Shown here: positions 8,479 to 16,653 of the stretch, piece after piece
Layout of the letters: every line of letters starts with the position of its first letter
Position numbering within the stretch: the stretch's first letter is position 1
Assembly: GCA_910585795.1 (NCBI GenBank)
Contig: CAJUFV010000030.1
Span: forward strand, 1 to 18,233
Length of the DNA stretch: 18,233 nt
Direction of reading: 5' to 3'
DNA from: an uncultured Clostridia bacterium
GTDB taxonomy: Bacteria > Bacillota > Clostridia > UBA1381
The notes under the pieces: generated by a model
What the model saw: the letters and a program-made list of their open reading frames with translations, nothing else
Told to the model about the DNA's origin: nothing
The model's database searches: none
Made by a program: the position numbers and the translations under genes

Positions 8479-9615
8479 ATGAAAGTAACAATTAACAGAA
8501 ACGTCTTGTTTGGCTATCTGAAATCTATGATAAGAATTGTTCCTCAGACGCATGCGCAAATGGAGCTTAGGGGCTTTTTAGTAGAATGTAATGAGGACGA
8601 CGGTTTTATGTATATTACGGCAAGCAGCATTGAAACCTCAATAAAACGCAAATTCAAGGCTAATATTGAAGAGGGCGGAGGTTTTGTTGTAAGCGCGCGT
8701 ATGTTCTTAAACATTACTGACCGTTTAAGCGGTGATGATGTTGTTCTGGAGTATAACGGAAAGCTGCTTGGTATAACCAGCGGCAGTTGCCGTTTTGATA
8801 TTCCGGTGATTGAAGCGAGGAATTATCCGCAAATTGATATTCCGTATCCTGATAGCTTGTTAAAAATCAATGGTATATGCAGTTTGTATTCAAAAGCATC
8901 TGTTTCAGTTGGCAGTGACGCTAAAAAGCCGTCATTAACGGGAATACATCTGGATATATATTCAGATACGGTGAGAGCCGCGTCATGTGATATAAGCAGA
9001 TTGACTGTTACGGAAAACAAATGCGAGTGCGGCGGAAAGCTGTCTGTTACTATTCCGAAACAGTCATTTTTTTATTTGACAAGCGCTGTAGAGGATAAGG
9101 ATGAGCTTCAAATCGGACTATGCAGTAATAAAGTGGTGTTTGTAAAATCGGATATGTTGTTTTCAACGAGAATAATATCCGAACCGTTTCTTGACATCAG
9201 CCGTCTTTTAGAGGCACGGGACAAAAAACTTGTTGCCAGAGTGAGGGCGGACGATATGCAGACTATGATAGAAACTGTATCAATGATTGCAAATTTCAGT
9301 GAAGATGTTGCGCCTGTGACAATGAAATTCAATGAAAACAGCATACATATTTCAGTAGAAAGCACAGAAGCCTCAACTGAGGTAGATGTTCCGGCAGAAA
9401 TCACAGACGGCGCAGGACGTGAGTTTTACTATAACGCTAAGCATTTCACGGATATGGCGAAAGTAATCAAAACAGAGGCGGATATTCATTTAACGAACGG
9501 CGGAATTTTATACGTTTCTAATGGCTTGAGTGAGTATATGCTTGTGAATACTCGTAAACGTGAAGTAAAGCGTAAGGTTAAGAAAACAGTGTCAAAAGCT
9601 AAACAAGCTGCATAA
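8479..9615 (+). CDS. DnaN-like sliding clamp (DNA polymerase III beta paralogue)
   Basis: This 378-residue protein has the length and three-domain character of the bacterial beta clamp, the ring that tethers polymerases and other proteins to DNA. Family-like stretches are LTGIHLDI at 153-160, AASCDISRL at 167-175 (equivalent to the usual DGHRL region) and FSTRIISEPFLDISRLL at 228-244. The C-terminal end normally carries the MPMRL motif that helps form the partner-binding pocket. Here the matching position reads YMLVNTR, and a basic tail follows in which about half of residues 359-378 are Lys or Arg. It is therefore a divergent paralogue rather than the housekeeping clamp, which normally sits beside dnaA. 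It may recruit element-encoded partners, and the tail may bind DNA. The ATG follows an AAGGAAG site. Confidence 0.82.
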   Translation: MKVTINRNVLFGYLKSMIRIVPQTHAQMELRGFLVECNEDDGFMYITASSIETSIKRKFKANIEEGGGFVVSARMFLNITDRLSGDDVVLEYNGKLLGITSGSCRFDIPVIEARNYPQIDIPYPDSLLKINGICSLYSKASVSVGSDAKKPSLTGIHLDIYSDTVRAASCDISRLTVTENKCECGGKLSVTIPKQSFFYLTSAVEDKDELQIGLCSNKVVFVKSDMLFSTRIISEPFLDISRLLEARDKKLVARVRADDMQTMIETVSMIANFSEDVAPVTMKFNENSIHISVESTEASTEVDVPAEITDGAGREFYYNAKHFTDMAKVIKTEADIHLTNGGILYVSNGLSEYMLVNTRKREVKRKVKKTVSKAKQAA

Positions 9616-9631
9616 TTTTCGGAGGCTGATT

Positions 9632-10144
9632 ATGATGTATGATGATAAATTAGTAATTGTGGAAATGGACACAATGACGACTTATGGATTTGCAGAAAAA
9701 GGTGAAACGGCAGATGAAGCCATACAGCGCGTTAATCAGTATTATACGAATGACTTGAAACATCTGAAAGTTTCACTTCAAGAAAGCAAGGATGAAAAGC
9801 GAAGACAGTTTTTGCAGTCTCGGATTAGAGAAAATGAAGTGAAAATACAGGCAGGATTTCAAGTTATGGAAACGGATAAATTTCAGAAAATAGAAAGGGA
9901 ACGTATTCTTTCAGGCAAACTGAAGCAGGTCACAGAGCAAGAATATGAAGATGCGTTTGACGTATTACCGCCGTTGTATTGGTGTACCGTTAATGGTGTT
10001 GAGATGTTTTGCATGTCAGAAAGATATATTGGTACATATACAACACAGTATGCGCACGACCATCGAACAGGCAAATACTATTGTAAAATGGTTGACAGTG
10101 AAGATACAAGTACATGGATACATAAATTGCTTCGTAAGTGCTGA
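9632..10144 (+). CDS. DUF1419-like hypothetical protein
   Basis: This 170-residue protein has a helical, charged N-terminal part (roughly residues 45-100). Its C-terminal part starts with FDVLPPLYW and contains FCMSER followed by a Gly-Thr-Tyr-Thr-Thr stretch. From memory this pattern resembles DUF1419 proteins found on plasmids and conjugative elements, but I cannot run a profile search, so the family call is tentative. The function of DUF1419 is unknown. Two adjacent ATG codons follow a GGAGG site. It lies between the clamp and the AAA+ ATPase. Confidence 0.55.
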   Translation: MMYDDKLVIVEMDTMTTYGFAEKGETADEAIQRVNQYYTNDLKHLKVSLQESKDEKRRQFLQSRIRENEVKIQAGFQVMETDKFQKIERERILSGKLKQVTEQEYEDAFDVLPPLYWCTVNGVEMFCMSERYIGTYTTQYAHDHRTGKYYCKMVDSEDTSTWIHKLLRKC

Positions 10145-10191
10145 TTGCAATGTTTCTGTAATACATAAACAAAAATATGGAGGAAAAATAA

Positions 10192-11538
10192 ATGAATAAC
10201 ACAAAAATTAAAGCAGTAATGGATGAAGTGGCAACGGAGGCAGCGGAACGCGATGAGCTTATACAGTGCATAGCAGTCGCTTTGCTTGCAAAGAAAAATC
10301 TCTTTATACTCGGCGATACGGGACAGGCTAAATCGTATTGTATAAACGCTTTTCGTAAGCGCATAACAGGCGCGAAACAGTTTGAGCGTCTTATGTCAAA
10401 GCAGACGGATGAGGAGCAGTTGTTCGGCAGGCTTGATTTGTCAAGTATTATCCCCGGCAATATGCCTTACAGTGAGCTTATAAAGGACACATCATACAGC
10501 GTGAAGCTTAACGAGGTTAAGAAAGCGTATGAGCAGTATGAGATAGACGGACAGGCTGGAAGTCTTGAAAAGGCGCATAAGCTTGCAAAAGTGCTTGACG
10601 CTATAAAGGAAATTGTCTGCGCTGTTAAGGATACCTCTCCTAAAATAATAACGGAGGGCAAGATACCTGACAGCCATATCATATTCCTTGATGAGATTTT
10701 CAAATCAAACGACGGTATTTTAAATTCATTGCTTACGGCGCTGAATGAGCGCATATATACGAATGAGGGACAGACAATGCAAATTCCCGCAATATCGTTT
10801 TTCTCGGCAAGTAATGAAATTCCCGACTTTTCCGAGCCGGAGAATCAGATTTTAAAACCTTTGTATGACCGTTTTGACCTTAAAATTGTAACAGAGTATG
10901 TTGCGGAAAAGGTGAACAGACAGGCTATTCTGAAACAAAAGCAGTCGCCTTCTGTAAATGCTAATCCGACAACGATTACGCTGAAGGAACTTCAGGAAAT
11001 GCAGAACGAGGTTAAACGCGTTAAGGTTCCCGACAGTATCAACGAGCTTATGGATGATATTCTGTGCGCGTTAAGACGAAAGGACATACATATTTCTGAC
11101 CGTAAATTCTTTAATTATACGCCTATTGTGCAGGCGGCGGCATATATCAACGGGCATGATACGGTATCGTCAGAGGATTTGATGATACTTAAAAATTATT
11201 TCTGGACATCGCCTGCGGAGCGTGACACAATATCCGCTGTGCTGACGGAGATATGCGATAATCCAATACAGAGCCGTATTAACGACCTTGTTGCAATGGC
11301 AGATGAAGCCTTTGAAGATTTTCAGAGTAACAGTACAAACAACCGCGCTTTTTCAAAAGCCAGAACAGAGCTTGTGCGTGTATATTCTGAATTACAGAGG
11401 ATTGAATGTACGTCTGACACAGACCGCGACAAGGTGAATGAGGCAAATGCACAGCTTGAACAGCTAAGTAAACAGATATATGAACAGAAAGGCTTTACAG
11501 TTGTGCCGCTCAGAGAAACATACGAACAGGCGGCTTAA
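10192..11538 (+). CDS. RavA-like MoxR-family AAA+ ATPase
   Basis: This 448-residue AAA+ ATPase has a Walker A motif GDTGQAKS at 41-48, a Walker B motif IIFLDE at 163-168, a sensor-1 SASNE at 205-209 and a YDRF arginine-finger region at 225-228. The LFGRLDL stretch at 77-83 and the LLTALNER segment after Walker B match the RavA branch of MoxR proteins. These act with a VWA partner as chaperones that assemble or remodel protein complexes. The partner is probably the VWA protein at 12629-14173. An unusual helical segment of roughly 65 residues (about 86-154) is inserted before Walker B. The C-terminal 200 residues are helical, with a possible coiled coil near 370-430. The start has a GGAGG site. 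The gene ends in a TAATG overlap with a possible upstream start of the next gene. Confidence 0.87.
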   Translation: MNNTKIKAVMDEVATEAAERDELIQCIAVALLAKKNLFILGDTGQAKSYCINAFRKRITGAKQFERLMSKQTDEEQLFGRLDLSSIIPGNMPYSELIKDTSYSVKLNEVKKAYEQYEIDGQAGSLEKAHKLAKVLDAIKEIVCAVKDTSPKIITEGKIPDSHIIFLDEIFKSNDGILNSLLTALNERIYTNEGQTMQIPAISFFSASNEIPDFSEPENQILKPLYDRFDLKIVTEYVAEKVNRQAILKQKQSPSVNANPTTITLKELQEMQNEVKRVKVPDSINELMDDILCALRRKDIHISDRKFFNYTPIVQAAAYINGHDTVSSEDLMILKNYFWTSPAERDTISAVLTEICDNPIQSRINDLVAMADEAFEDFQSNSTNNRAFSKARTELVRVYSELQRIECTSDTDRDKVNEANAQLEQLSKQIYEQKGFTVVPLRETYEQAA

Positions 11539-11555
11539 TGTTTGGAGATGAAAGT

Positions 11556-11780
11556 ATGGATTTGTCTTATTACGATAAGCAGAATAGTAAAATTGTATTT
11601 CCACTGTTATTGGATTTGTATAAACAAAGTTGTGAACAGCGTGCTGAGCTAAAGAATGAATATATGAGAAACAGGAGCGAAACGACGCTGAAGCAATTTA
11701 GAAAAGCAAACCGTAACAGTGTTCAGATATATAATAAGATTATGGAATTATACAGAGAAAAGGAGAAAGAAGCATGTTAA
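11556..11780 (+). CDS. small helical hypothetical protein
   Basis: This protein of 74 residues from the preferred ATG is rich in Lys, Arg, Glu and Gln and is probably mostly alpha-helical. It has no recognised domain. The start at 11556 was preferred because GGAG lies about 8 bases upstream. An in-frame ATG at 11538, overlapping the stop of the ATPase gene, would add six residues but has only a weak site. The end overlaps the SSB start codon by a few bases, which suggests translational coupling. Confidence 0.6.
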   Translation: MDLSYYDKQNSKIVFPLLLDLYKQSCEQRAELKNEYMRNRSETTLKQFRKANRNSVQIYNKIMELYREKEKEAC

Positions 11781-12247
11781 ATCAAGTTATACTTATGGGT
11801 AGATTAACGAAAGACCCCGAAGTGAGAACAGTAGGTGAGAAGCAGATTTCAGTGGTGAGATTTACTCTTGCGGTAAACAGACCGAAATACGGCGATACAC
11901 AGCCGAAGGCAGATTTTATACCCGTTACAGCATGGAGAAGCACGGCTGAATTTGTAGGTCGTAATTTTCGTAAAGGCGAACAAATGTATGTTGTAGGAAG
12001 ATTACAGACTACAGAATGGGAAAAAGACGGTGTAAAGCATTATGGCTTTGAAGTATCGGCAAATGAGGTCGGTTTTGCTGACGCTCCCAAAAAGCAGGAC
12101 GGACAGGCTAAAGGCAATGCAAATACTCCGAATACAAATGACGGTTTTCCGGGCAATGATATTTTCGGAGGTGACAGCGGATTCCCTGATGACTTCCCCA
12201 GCTTTGGCGACGGTTTTGACGGGAATGAAGATGACTTGCCATTCTAA
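11774..12247 (+). CDS. ssb: single-stranded DNA-binding protein (SSB)
   Basis: This 157-residue protein is a typical bacterial SSB. The OB-fold domain spans about residues 1-103 and begins MLNQVILMGRLTKDPEVR. A flexible linker rich in Gly, Asp and Asn follows. The acidic tip ends in DDLPF, the conserved motif through which SSB recruits repair and replication proteins. It should bind single-stranded DNA as a tetramer. Its place inside the helicase, clamp and RavA array, rather than beside rpsF and rpsR, suggests an element-borne copy dedicated to the local module (inference). Confidence 0.95.
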   Translation: MLNQVILMGRLTKDPEVRTVGEKQISVVRFTLAVNRPKYGDTQPKADFIPVTAWRSTAEFVGRNFRKGEQMYVVGRLQTTEWEKDGVKHYGFEVSANEVGFADAPKKQDGQAKGNANTPNTNDGFPGNDIFGGDSGFPDDFPSFGDGFDGNEDDLPF

Positions 12248-12261
12248 ATAACACCTATATG

Positions 12262-12296
12262 CAGAAAAAGGAGAGAGATACATCTCTCCTTTTCTG
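12262..12296 (+). terminator. hairpin after SSB, weak terminator or mRNA-processing structure
   Basis: A stem of about 14 base pairs with one bulged A (12262-12276 with 12283-12296) has a 6-base loop. The T-run is only TTTT inside the arm and is followed by CTGTAATTT, so termination is probably partial. No clear promoter is seen between here and 12325, so the downstream genes probably depend on read-through. Confidence 0.5.
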
Positions 12297-12324
12297 TAAT
12301 TTAACGAAAGGAAATTAAAGAAAT

Positions 12325-12615
12325 ATGGAAAAAGAAATAAAGGTAGTATGCGGTTTAATTTATGATGATGAATTTCATGCCAGAACAGGCGGAAACAGAT
12401 TTTATCACTTAAACGGCGATATTGAAACAAATTCTGATGGAGAGGAAGTATATATTTGCACAAGGCAAAATCAGGAGGGTAAGTTTGAGGATATAACCGA
12501 GCCTGTAAGTAATTTGCCGATTGTTGTTCAGCGGTTTATTGAGCTTTATGCTCAAAATGTCGGATCGGACAGAAATGCAAAATATATCGGCAAACATTCA
12601 TCGGAATTGGTGTAA
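12325..12615 (+). CDS. hypothetical protein
   Basis: This 96-residue protein has no recognised family. It appears mixed alpha/beta, is acidic, and lacks signal or membrane segments. An AAAGGA site precedes the ATG by about 12 bases. Its stop codon lies immediately before the ribosome-binding site of the VWA gene, so the two are probably translated from one message. It sits between SSB and the ViaA-like protein. Confidence 0.6.
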   Translation: MEKEIKVVCGLIYDDEFHARTGGNRFYHLNGDIETNSDGEEVYICTRQNQEGKFEDITEPVSNLPIVVQRFIELYAQNVGSDRNAKYIGKHSSELV

Positions 12616-12628
12616 GGGAGATGTAATT

Positions 12629-14173
12629 ATGTATTTTAAATCAATAGAAGATATATTAAATTCGGGTATTTTATCAGAAAAAATATCGGTGGGATTTTCA
12701 GATAATGTTCTGAAATCAACGCGTCTGGAGCGTGAGATATTCCGTGATATTCGTGATAAAACTCCTGAGATAAAAGGATTTGAACAAGAGGGCAGACAGT
12801 ATCTTTCGTCAATTAAGCAGCTAATCAATGATATTTTTCAGGCGTTTTATACTATTACGCCTAAAATGCTTGATGATGAGGAATTAAGTCCGACAGCAAA
12901 GAAAGTGAATAAGGTTATATTGTCCACTCTTATGACGCATGACGAATACGCAGCAAGAAAAGCGATATGCGAGGGCTGTGAAATGCCGGCAATGGAGGCG
13001 GCAATCGTCTTTATACGCGCGCTTATGCCGAGACTGGAAAATATGGCAAAAGCGTTGTCCGGCGGTGATAGTGGTATGAATGCTATGGAAAGTATGGCAG
13101 AACAATGCGCCGAGCTTCATAAACAGCTAAAGCAGGAAATGAATAAAACCGAGCCTTCCGAGAAAAAGGCGGTAAATCTTGCAAACAAGCTTAAAAGCAA
13201 GCGAGAGCAGTATGCGTATCTTCAAAAACAGGCTGACAGGTCGGCTAATGTAAACCGCAAAAAATTATATGTACATATATCAGCGGCGTTGACGCAGGCA
13301 ATGGACAGCGCGGAAACAATGCGCTTTATATTGGTAAGCTGGGGAAACGGCGATATGAATATGCCGAAGAACGAGTTTAATACCGAATTGCTGGAACGTG
13401 TGTCAAAGTCTGAAAAGTTGGCGTATGTGGCTAAATTTTTAGGACGTTATAAGGATATTTACTCTGATAAAAAGAAAAACGGCTATGAGTTTGGACGCGG
13501 AGAGGTTTATGATATTACATCAGGCAACAGCATATCAAAGGCACTGACCTCTGAATTATCATTACTTTCCGATCCGAGAACAATACCCGTATTTGCAAGG
13601 AAATATCAGAATAAGCAGCTAAAGCAGTATCGCAGACGCGAGCCGATATGCAAAGGTAAGGGCGATATAATCGTATGTCTTGACGAATCGTATTCTACCT
13701 ACGGCGATAATCAGGCGTGGGGAATGGCAATGGCAATGATACTTTTGCAGATTTGTCATGAGAATAAGCGTAATTTTGCGCTGATACATTTCTCCGATAA
13801 AATCAAGACGCATATATTTCCTGCTGATGACACAAATATGCGTGAGCGAATGTTTGAAGCATCGGAAACCTTTCTCGGCGGCAATACAGATTTTGAAATG
13901 CCGCTTAACAAGGCTATGGACTTAATACAGGACGGCGATTGGAAAGACGCTGATATTGTCTTTATAACTGACGGTAATTGCGATATATCCAAGGAATTTG
14001 AGAATAAGTTTAAGGAAATGCAGTTAAGCCGTAAATTTACTGTCACAGGTATTTTGCTTGATATGGGTGAGAATGATGAGTTTTCACTCACAAAATTCTG
14101 TAAAAAGATTTACAGGACAAGCGAGATGTGTAAGGATGATATTGCGCTTGATATTATGAAGGACAGGAGATAA
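12629..14173 (+). CDS. ViaA-like VWA-domain protein, probable partner of the RavA-like ATPase
   Basis: This 514-residue protein has a long helical N-terminal region and a C-terminal von Willebrand factor A domain. The metal-ion-dependent adhesion site is complete: DESYS at 352-356 (DxSxS), T420 in GGNTDF, and D448 in ITDG. The overall pattern, including the GGNTDF and ADIVFITD segments, is close to E. coli ViaA (483 residues), which works with RavA. The start at 12629 was chosen because AAGGGAG lies just upstream. A longer frame reaching back to 12521 would overlap the previous gene and has no site. Unlike the usual adjacent ravA-viaA arrangement, three genes (including SSB) separate the pair. 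The region around residues 150-230 is charged and helical and may contact partners. Confidence 0.85.
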   Translation: MYFKSIEDILNSGILSEKISVGFSDNVLKSTRLEREIFRDIRDKTPEIKGFEQEGRQYLSSIKQLINDIFQAFYTITPKMLDDEELSPTAKKVNKVILSTLMTHDEYAARKAICEGCEMPAMEAAIVFIRALMPRLENMAKALSGGDSGMNAMESMAEQCAELHKQLKQEMNKTEPSEKKAVNLANKLKSKREQYAYLQKQADRSANVNRKKLYVHISAALTQAMDSAETMRFILVSWGNGDMNMPKNEFNTELLERVSKSEKLAYVAKFLGRYKDIYSDKKKNGYEFGRGEVYDITSGNSISKALTSELSLLSDPRTIPVFARKYQNKQLKQYRRREPICKGKGDIIVCLDESYSTYGDNQAWGMAMAMILLQICHENKRNFALIHFSDKIKTHIFPADDTNMRERMFEASETFLGGNTDFEMPLNKAMDLIQDGDWKDADIVFITDGNCDISKEFENKFKEMQLSRKFTVTGILLDMGENDEFSLTKFCKKIYRTSEMCKDDIALDIMKDRR

Positions 14174-14176
14174 ATT

Positions 14177-14200
14177 ATGGAATATAAATATAAGATGTAA
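14177..14200 (+). CDS. possible 7-codon mini-ORF
   Basis: A tiny frame (MEYKYKM then stop) follows an AGGAGA site that overlaps the end of the VWA gene. It could be a translational relay or leader that helps ribosomes reach the gene at 14221, or a chance occurrence. Confidence 0.2.
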   Translation: MEYKYKM

Positions 14201-14220
14201 CATAGAAAGAGGATAAAAAT

Positions 14221-15549
14221 ATGTCGAAAATATATGAATTAGCAAAGAAAATCAAGGAAGCAGGCAGAATCATCGCAAAAGATGATATTGATAAGAATTA
14301 TTATATTAACGGCGATAGGAGCGATGATACAATCATTGTAACAAGCGATAGTGGTTATGAAGCTATTTATATAGGCAGTATATTCAGCGACTCAAAGAAA
14401 GACTATATGTGCTTATATACGAACAACACTTCAAAAAGAAATAGTTATCCTTCGACAAAGGAAATTGCGCGTCTTTTGGCTCTTGTTGCCAAAGGTGAGA
14501 AATTACCGGAGGGCGAGGGAAAAGCCGCATATTTCCATAGCGGAAAAGATGATTTGCAAAAACAACTAAAATATTTTGCAGATGTTGTATGTAAAATGGC
14601 AGGCATAGAAAACCCTAAATACAAGCTTGAAGCGGCAATCGCTGAGGATGAGAAATACATTTATCGGGCTTCTCATAATGCGGAATGCGGATATATAGGT
14701 AATCTGCGCGGAGATTTCGGTAAAAGCGGTACAGAGTATTGGACCACTTGGCATAATGGAAATGATGCTTTGAATACAATCGAATTTCGGACGGAATTTG
14801 ACGAGCTTCAACGATATCTGAAAGAGCAATCGCCTGTACCTGTTTTGAAAGACAGGGCAACTATGCGATATATATGTGAACTTAATCGCGGCTTTAAGCT
14901 GACGGACAAGTTTGCTGACATGTATCTTTATAAGGTTGTAACTGAGAAATATACATATTTTATACGCTGTTTCTATGGAATTAGCGATTATAATTTCTAT
15001 ATATTTGCCTACAACAATGAAAAGTTAAGAAAGTACAGAGATAGCTTGCTTGTTGAAAAGTATAGTGATGTACTTGATAAAGAAAAGTTTTTCAAGACAG
15101 ATAACGGATTTACTTATGTATATTATAATCCTGACGCAACAGCAGGTGGACAGCTTGTATATAACGAGATTTCTCGCGGCATTATATGGGATGTGCTTGC
15201 AGAGGACATAAGTTTCGGTAGTTTTTTTGAATATCTGGGTAGTGCGTGTAATCAATATCTTGTGGATATAGGAACTGAGGATTTTCATGACAGCTTTATG
15301 AATTTTGTAAATGATGAAGCAGAATTTGAGGGGTGTTCGGAAACGACTATGCATTTGCTTGAGGAAGCGGCATATAGCGATTTGTATTCCTATTCGGTTG
15401 ATGATAACAAAGTTATGACCGTCATGGAAGGTTGCTCAATTCTATGCACCATATCTGATGTAAGCGAGGAAACGGCAGAGGATATGTTCAGAGAAGCGGT
15501 ATTTGAAATGCGCGGAATAAGCCTTGATGATGAAGATACGGAGGAATAA
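14221..15549 (+). CDS. conserved hypothetical protein of the mobile-element type
   Basis: This 442-residue acidic protein has no known function. From memory, two segments recall proteins repeatedly found in accessory elements of gut Clostridia. One is the CGYIGNLRGDFG and TEYWTTW stretch at about residues 156-178. The other is the C-terminal segment with NPDATAGGQ (about 302-310), EYLGSACNQ, IGTEDF and EGCSETTM. No catalytic motif, signal peptide or membrane segment is visible. An AGAGGA site precedes the ATG. It ends two bases before the next gene, so the two are probably translated together. A multi-domain adaptor or anti-restriction-type accessory role is only speculation. Confidence 0.6.
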   Translation: MSKIYELAKKIKEAGRIIAKDDIDKNYYINGDRSDDTIIVTSDSGYEAIYIGSIFSDSKKDYMCLYTNNTSKRNSYPSTKEIARLLALVAKGEKLPEGEGKAAYFHSGKDDLQKQLKYFADVVCKMAGIENPKYKLEAAIAEDEKYIYRASHNAECGYIGNLRGDFGKSGTEYWTTWHNGNDALNTIEFRTEFDELQRYLKEQSPVPVLKDRATMRYICELNRGFKLTDKFADMYLYKVVTEKYTYFIRCFYGISDYNFYIFAYNNEKLRKYRDSLLVEKYSDVLDKEKFFKTDNGFTYVYYNPDATAGGQLVYNEISRGIIWDVLAEDISFGSFFEYLGSACNQYLVDIGTEDFHDSFMNFVNDEAEFEGCSETTMHLLEEAAYSDLYSYSVDDNKVMTVMEGCSILCTISDVSEETAEDMFREAVFEMRGISLDDEDTEE

Positions 15550-15551
15550 TT

Positions 15552-16409
15552 ATGATTATAAATAAAAAAGGTAAGAGGTTTTACATTGAAGGCGTTGAAT
15601 ATGTTATTGGCGGAGATATTATAGGAACGGGAGAAAGTGCATACAGCGGTCTTTTGGGGAGTGTTTATGAAATCCGTACATACGAAGATAAAGAAACGGA
15701 TAATGATACTCCAGATTTCTATTGTACCTTTGAGCCGCCGATATTAGAACCGGATATACGGAATCTTGAAAAAAGATTTTCCGAAATGTACGGTTGCCCT
15801 AAAAGGCTTGAGGATATATGTCTTGACAGCGTTATATTAGCGCCCGAGATGGTGAAGCCTGTTGCGAGTTTAGAAGACAAAGGGAAAGAATATAATGTAT
15901 ATATTCTGGAAGAGGAATTGGCTTCTAATATTGATTACGTTCATAATATAAAGGTTTTTTCCGATAAAAGCAGCGCGAAAACAGAAATGCTTATGCTTTT
16001 AAGAGAGGAAATGAAAAATGGCTATATTCCTGTTTGGAAAGCTGATGAGCATTATATAGAAGAATCAGATGAAAATTCATTTGAGTGCTATATAGACGGA
16101 TTTTATGCTGAAAAGCATTATTCCACTTCCATTACGGAAAAGACCATGAAGATGTCGGAGCGGTTTATGGCGGAAATATCAGACTTTATGATTTCTCAGG
16201 ATATGCTTAGTCAATTCAGAACACAGGTTCTCTATCTAAAAAAAACGGAACCGTTGTCAGATGCAGATTACGAGCAACTGATAAATGACGATTCTGTGGC
16301 AGAAAGAATAAAGGATAAAATCAGTGAGGATGATGATTTTTGGGCGGCCTATTACAGCATCATATCAAAGGTTGCTCGTGAAGAAGTAGGAAAATACATA
16401 GAAAAATAA
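15552..16409 (+). CDS. conserved hypothetical protein of the mobile-element type
   Basis: This 285-residue protein begins with a beta-rich module of about 110 residues containing an IGTGESAYSGLLGSVYEIRT stretch (residues 24-43), a KETDNDTPDFYCTFEPP stretch and LDSVILAPEM. From memory this module recurs in hypothetical proteins of accessory elements in gut Clostridia, and its start resembles a small beta-barrel. The C-terminal half is acidic and helical. The start codon follows GGAGGAA within the end of the preceding gene, giving a 2-base gap and likely translational coupling. Function is unknown. Confidence 0.6.
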   Translation: MIINKKGKRFYIEGVEYVIGGDIIGTGESAYSGLLGSVYEIRTYEDKETDNDTPDFYCTFEPPILEPDIRNLEKRFSEMYGCPKRLEDICLDSVILAPEMVKPVASLEDKGKEYNVYILEEELASNIDYVHNIKVFSDKSSAKTEMLMLLREEMKNGYIPVWKADEHYIEESDENSFECYIDGFYAEKHYSTSITEKTMKMSERFMAEISDFMISQDMLSQFRTQVLYLKKTEPLSDADYEQLINDDSVAERIKDKISEDDDFWAAYYSIISKVAREEVGKYIEK

Positions 16410-16429
16410 TAAGATATGGAGGAAAAATT

Positions 16430-16642
16430 ATGTTTTACAAGGTATTATTTATATTAACGGTTATAATGTTTATACGCGATATAAACAGATATGTAAAGGA
16501 ATGTAGAAATTGTGAATCATCAGCAAACGAAGCAGTGTATGAGGATATTTCCATTGGACTGTATATAAAGATAGGGGTATCGGCACTGTTCTATATAATG
16601 GTGCTGACGCTTGCGCTCAGACCGCGTTTGTTCTGGTGGTAA
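16430..16642 (+). CDS. small membrane protein
   Basis: This 70-residue protein has two hydrophobic segments, about residues 2-16 and 46-64. A short charged loop with two cysteines lies between them, and the end is aromatic (LFWW). It is probably a two-pass inner membrane protein and the only clear membrane protein in the array. It has a good GGAGG site. The stop lies directly before the AAAGGAGG site of the next gene. No family is recognised. Confidence 0.65.
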   Translation: MFYKVLFILTVIMFIRDINRYVKECRNCESSANEAVYEDISIGLYIKIGVSALFYIMVLTLALRPRLFWW

Positions 16643-16653
16643 AGGAGGCAAGT

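Noticed and set aside
10192..14173. MoxR/VWA pair as magnesium or cobalt chelatase or CoxE-type maturation system
   Set aside because: No chelatase large subunit or metalloenzyme target gene is nearby, and the sequences look more like RavA and ViaA.
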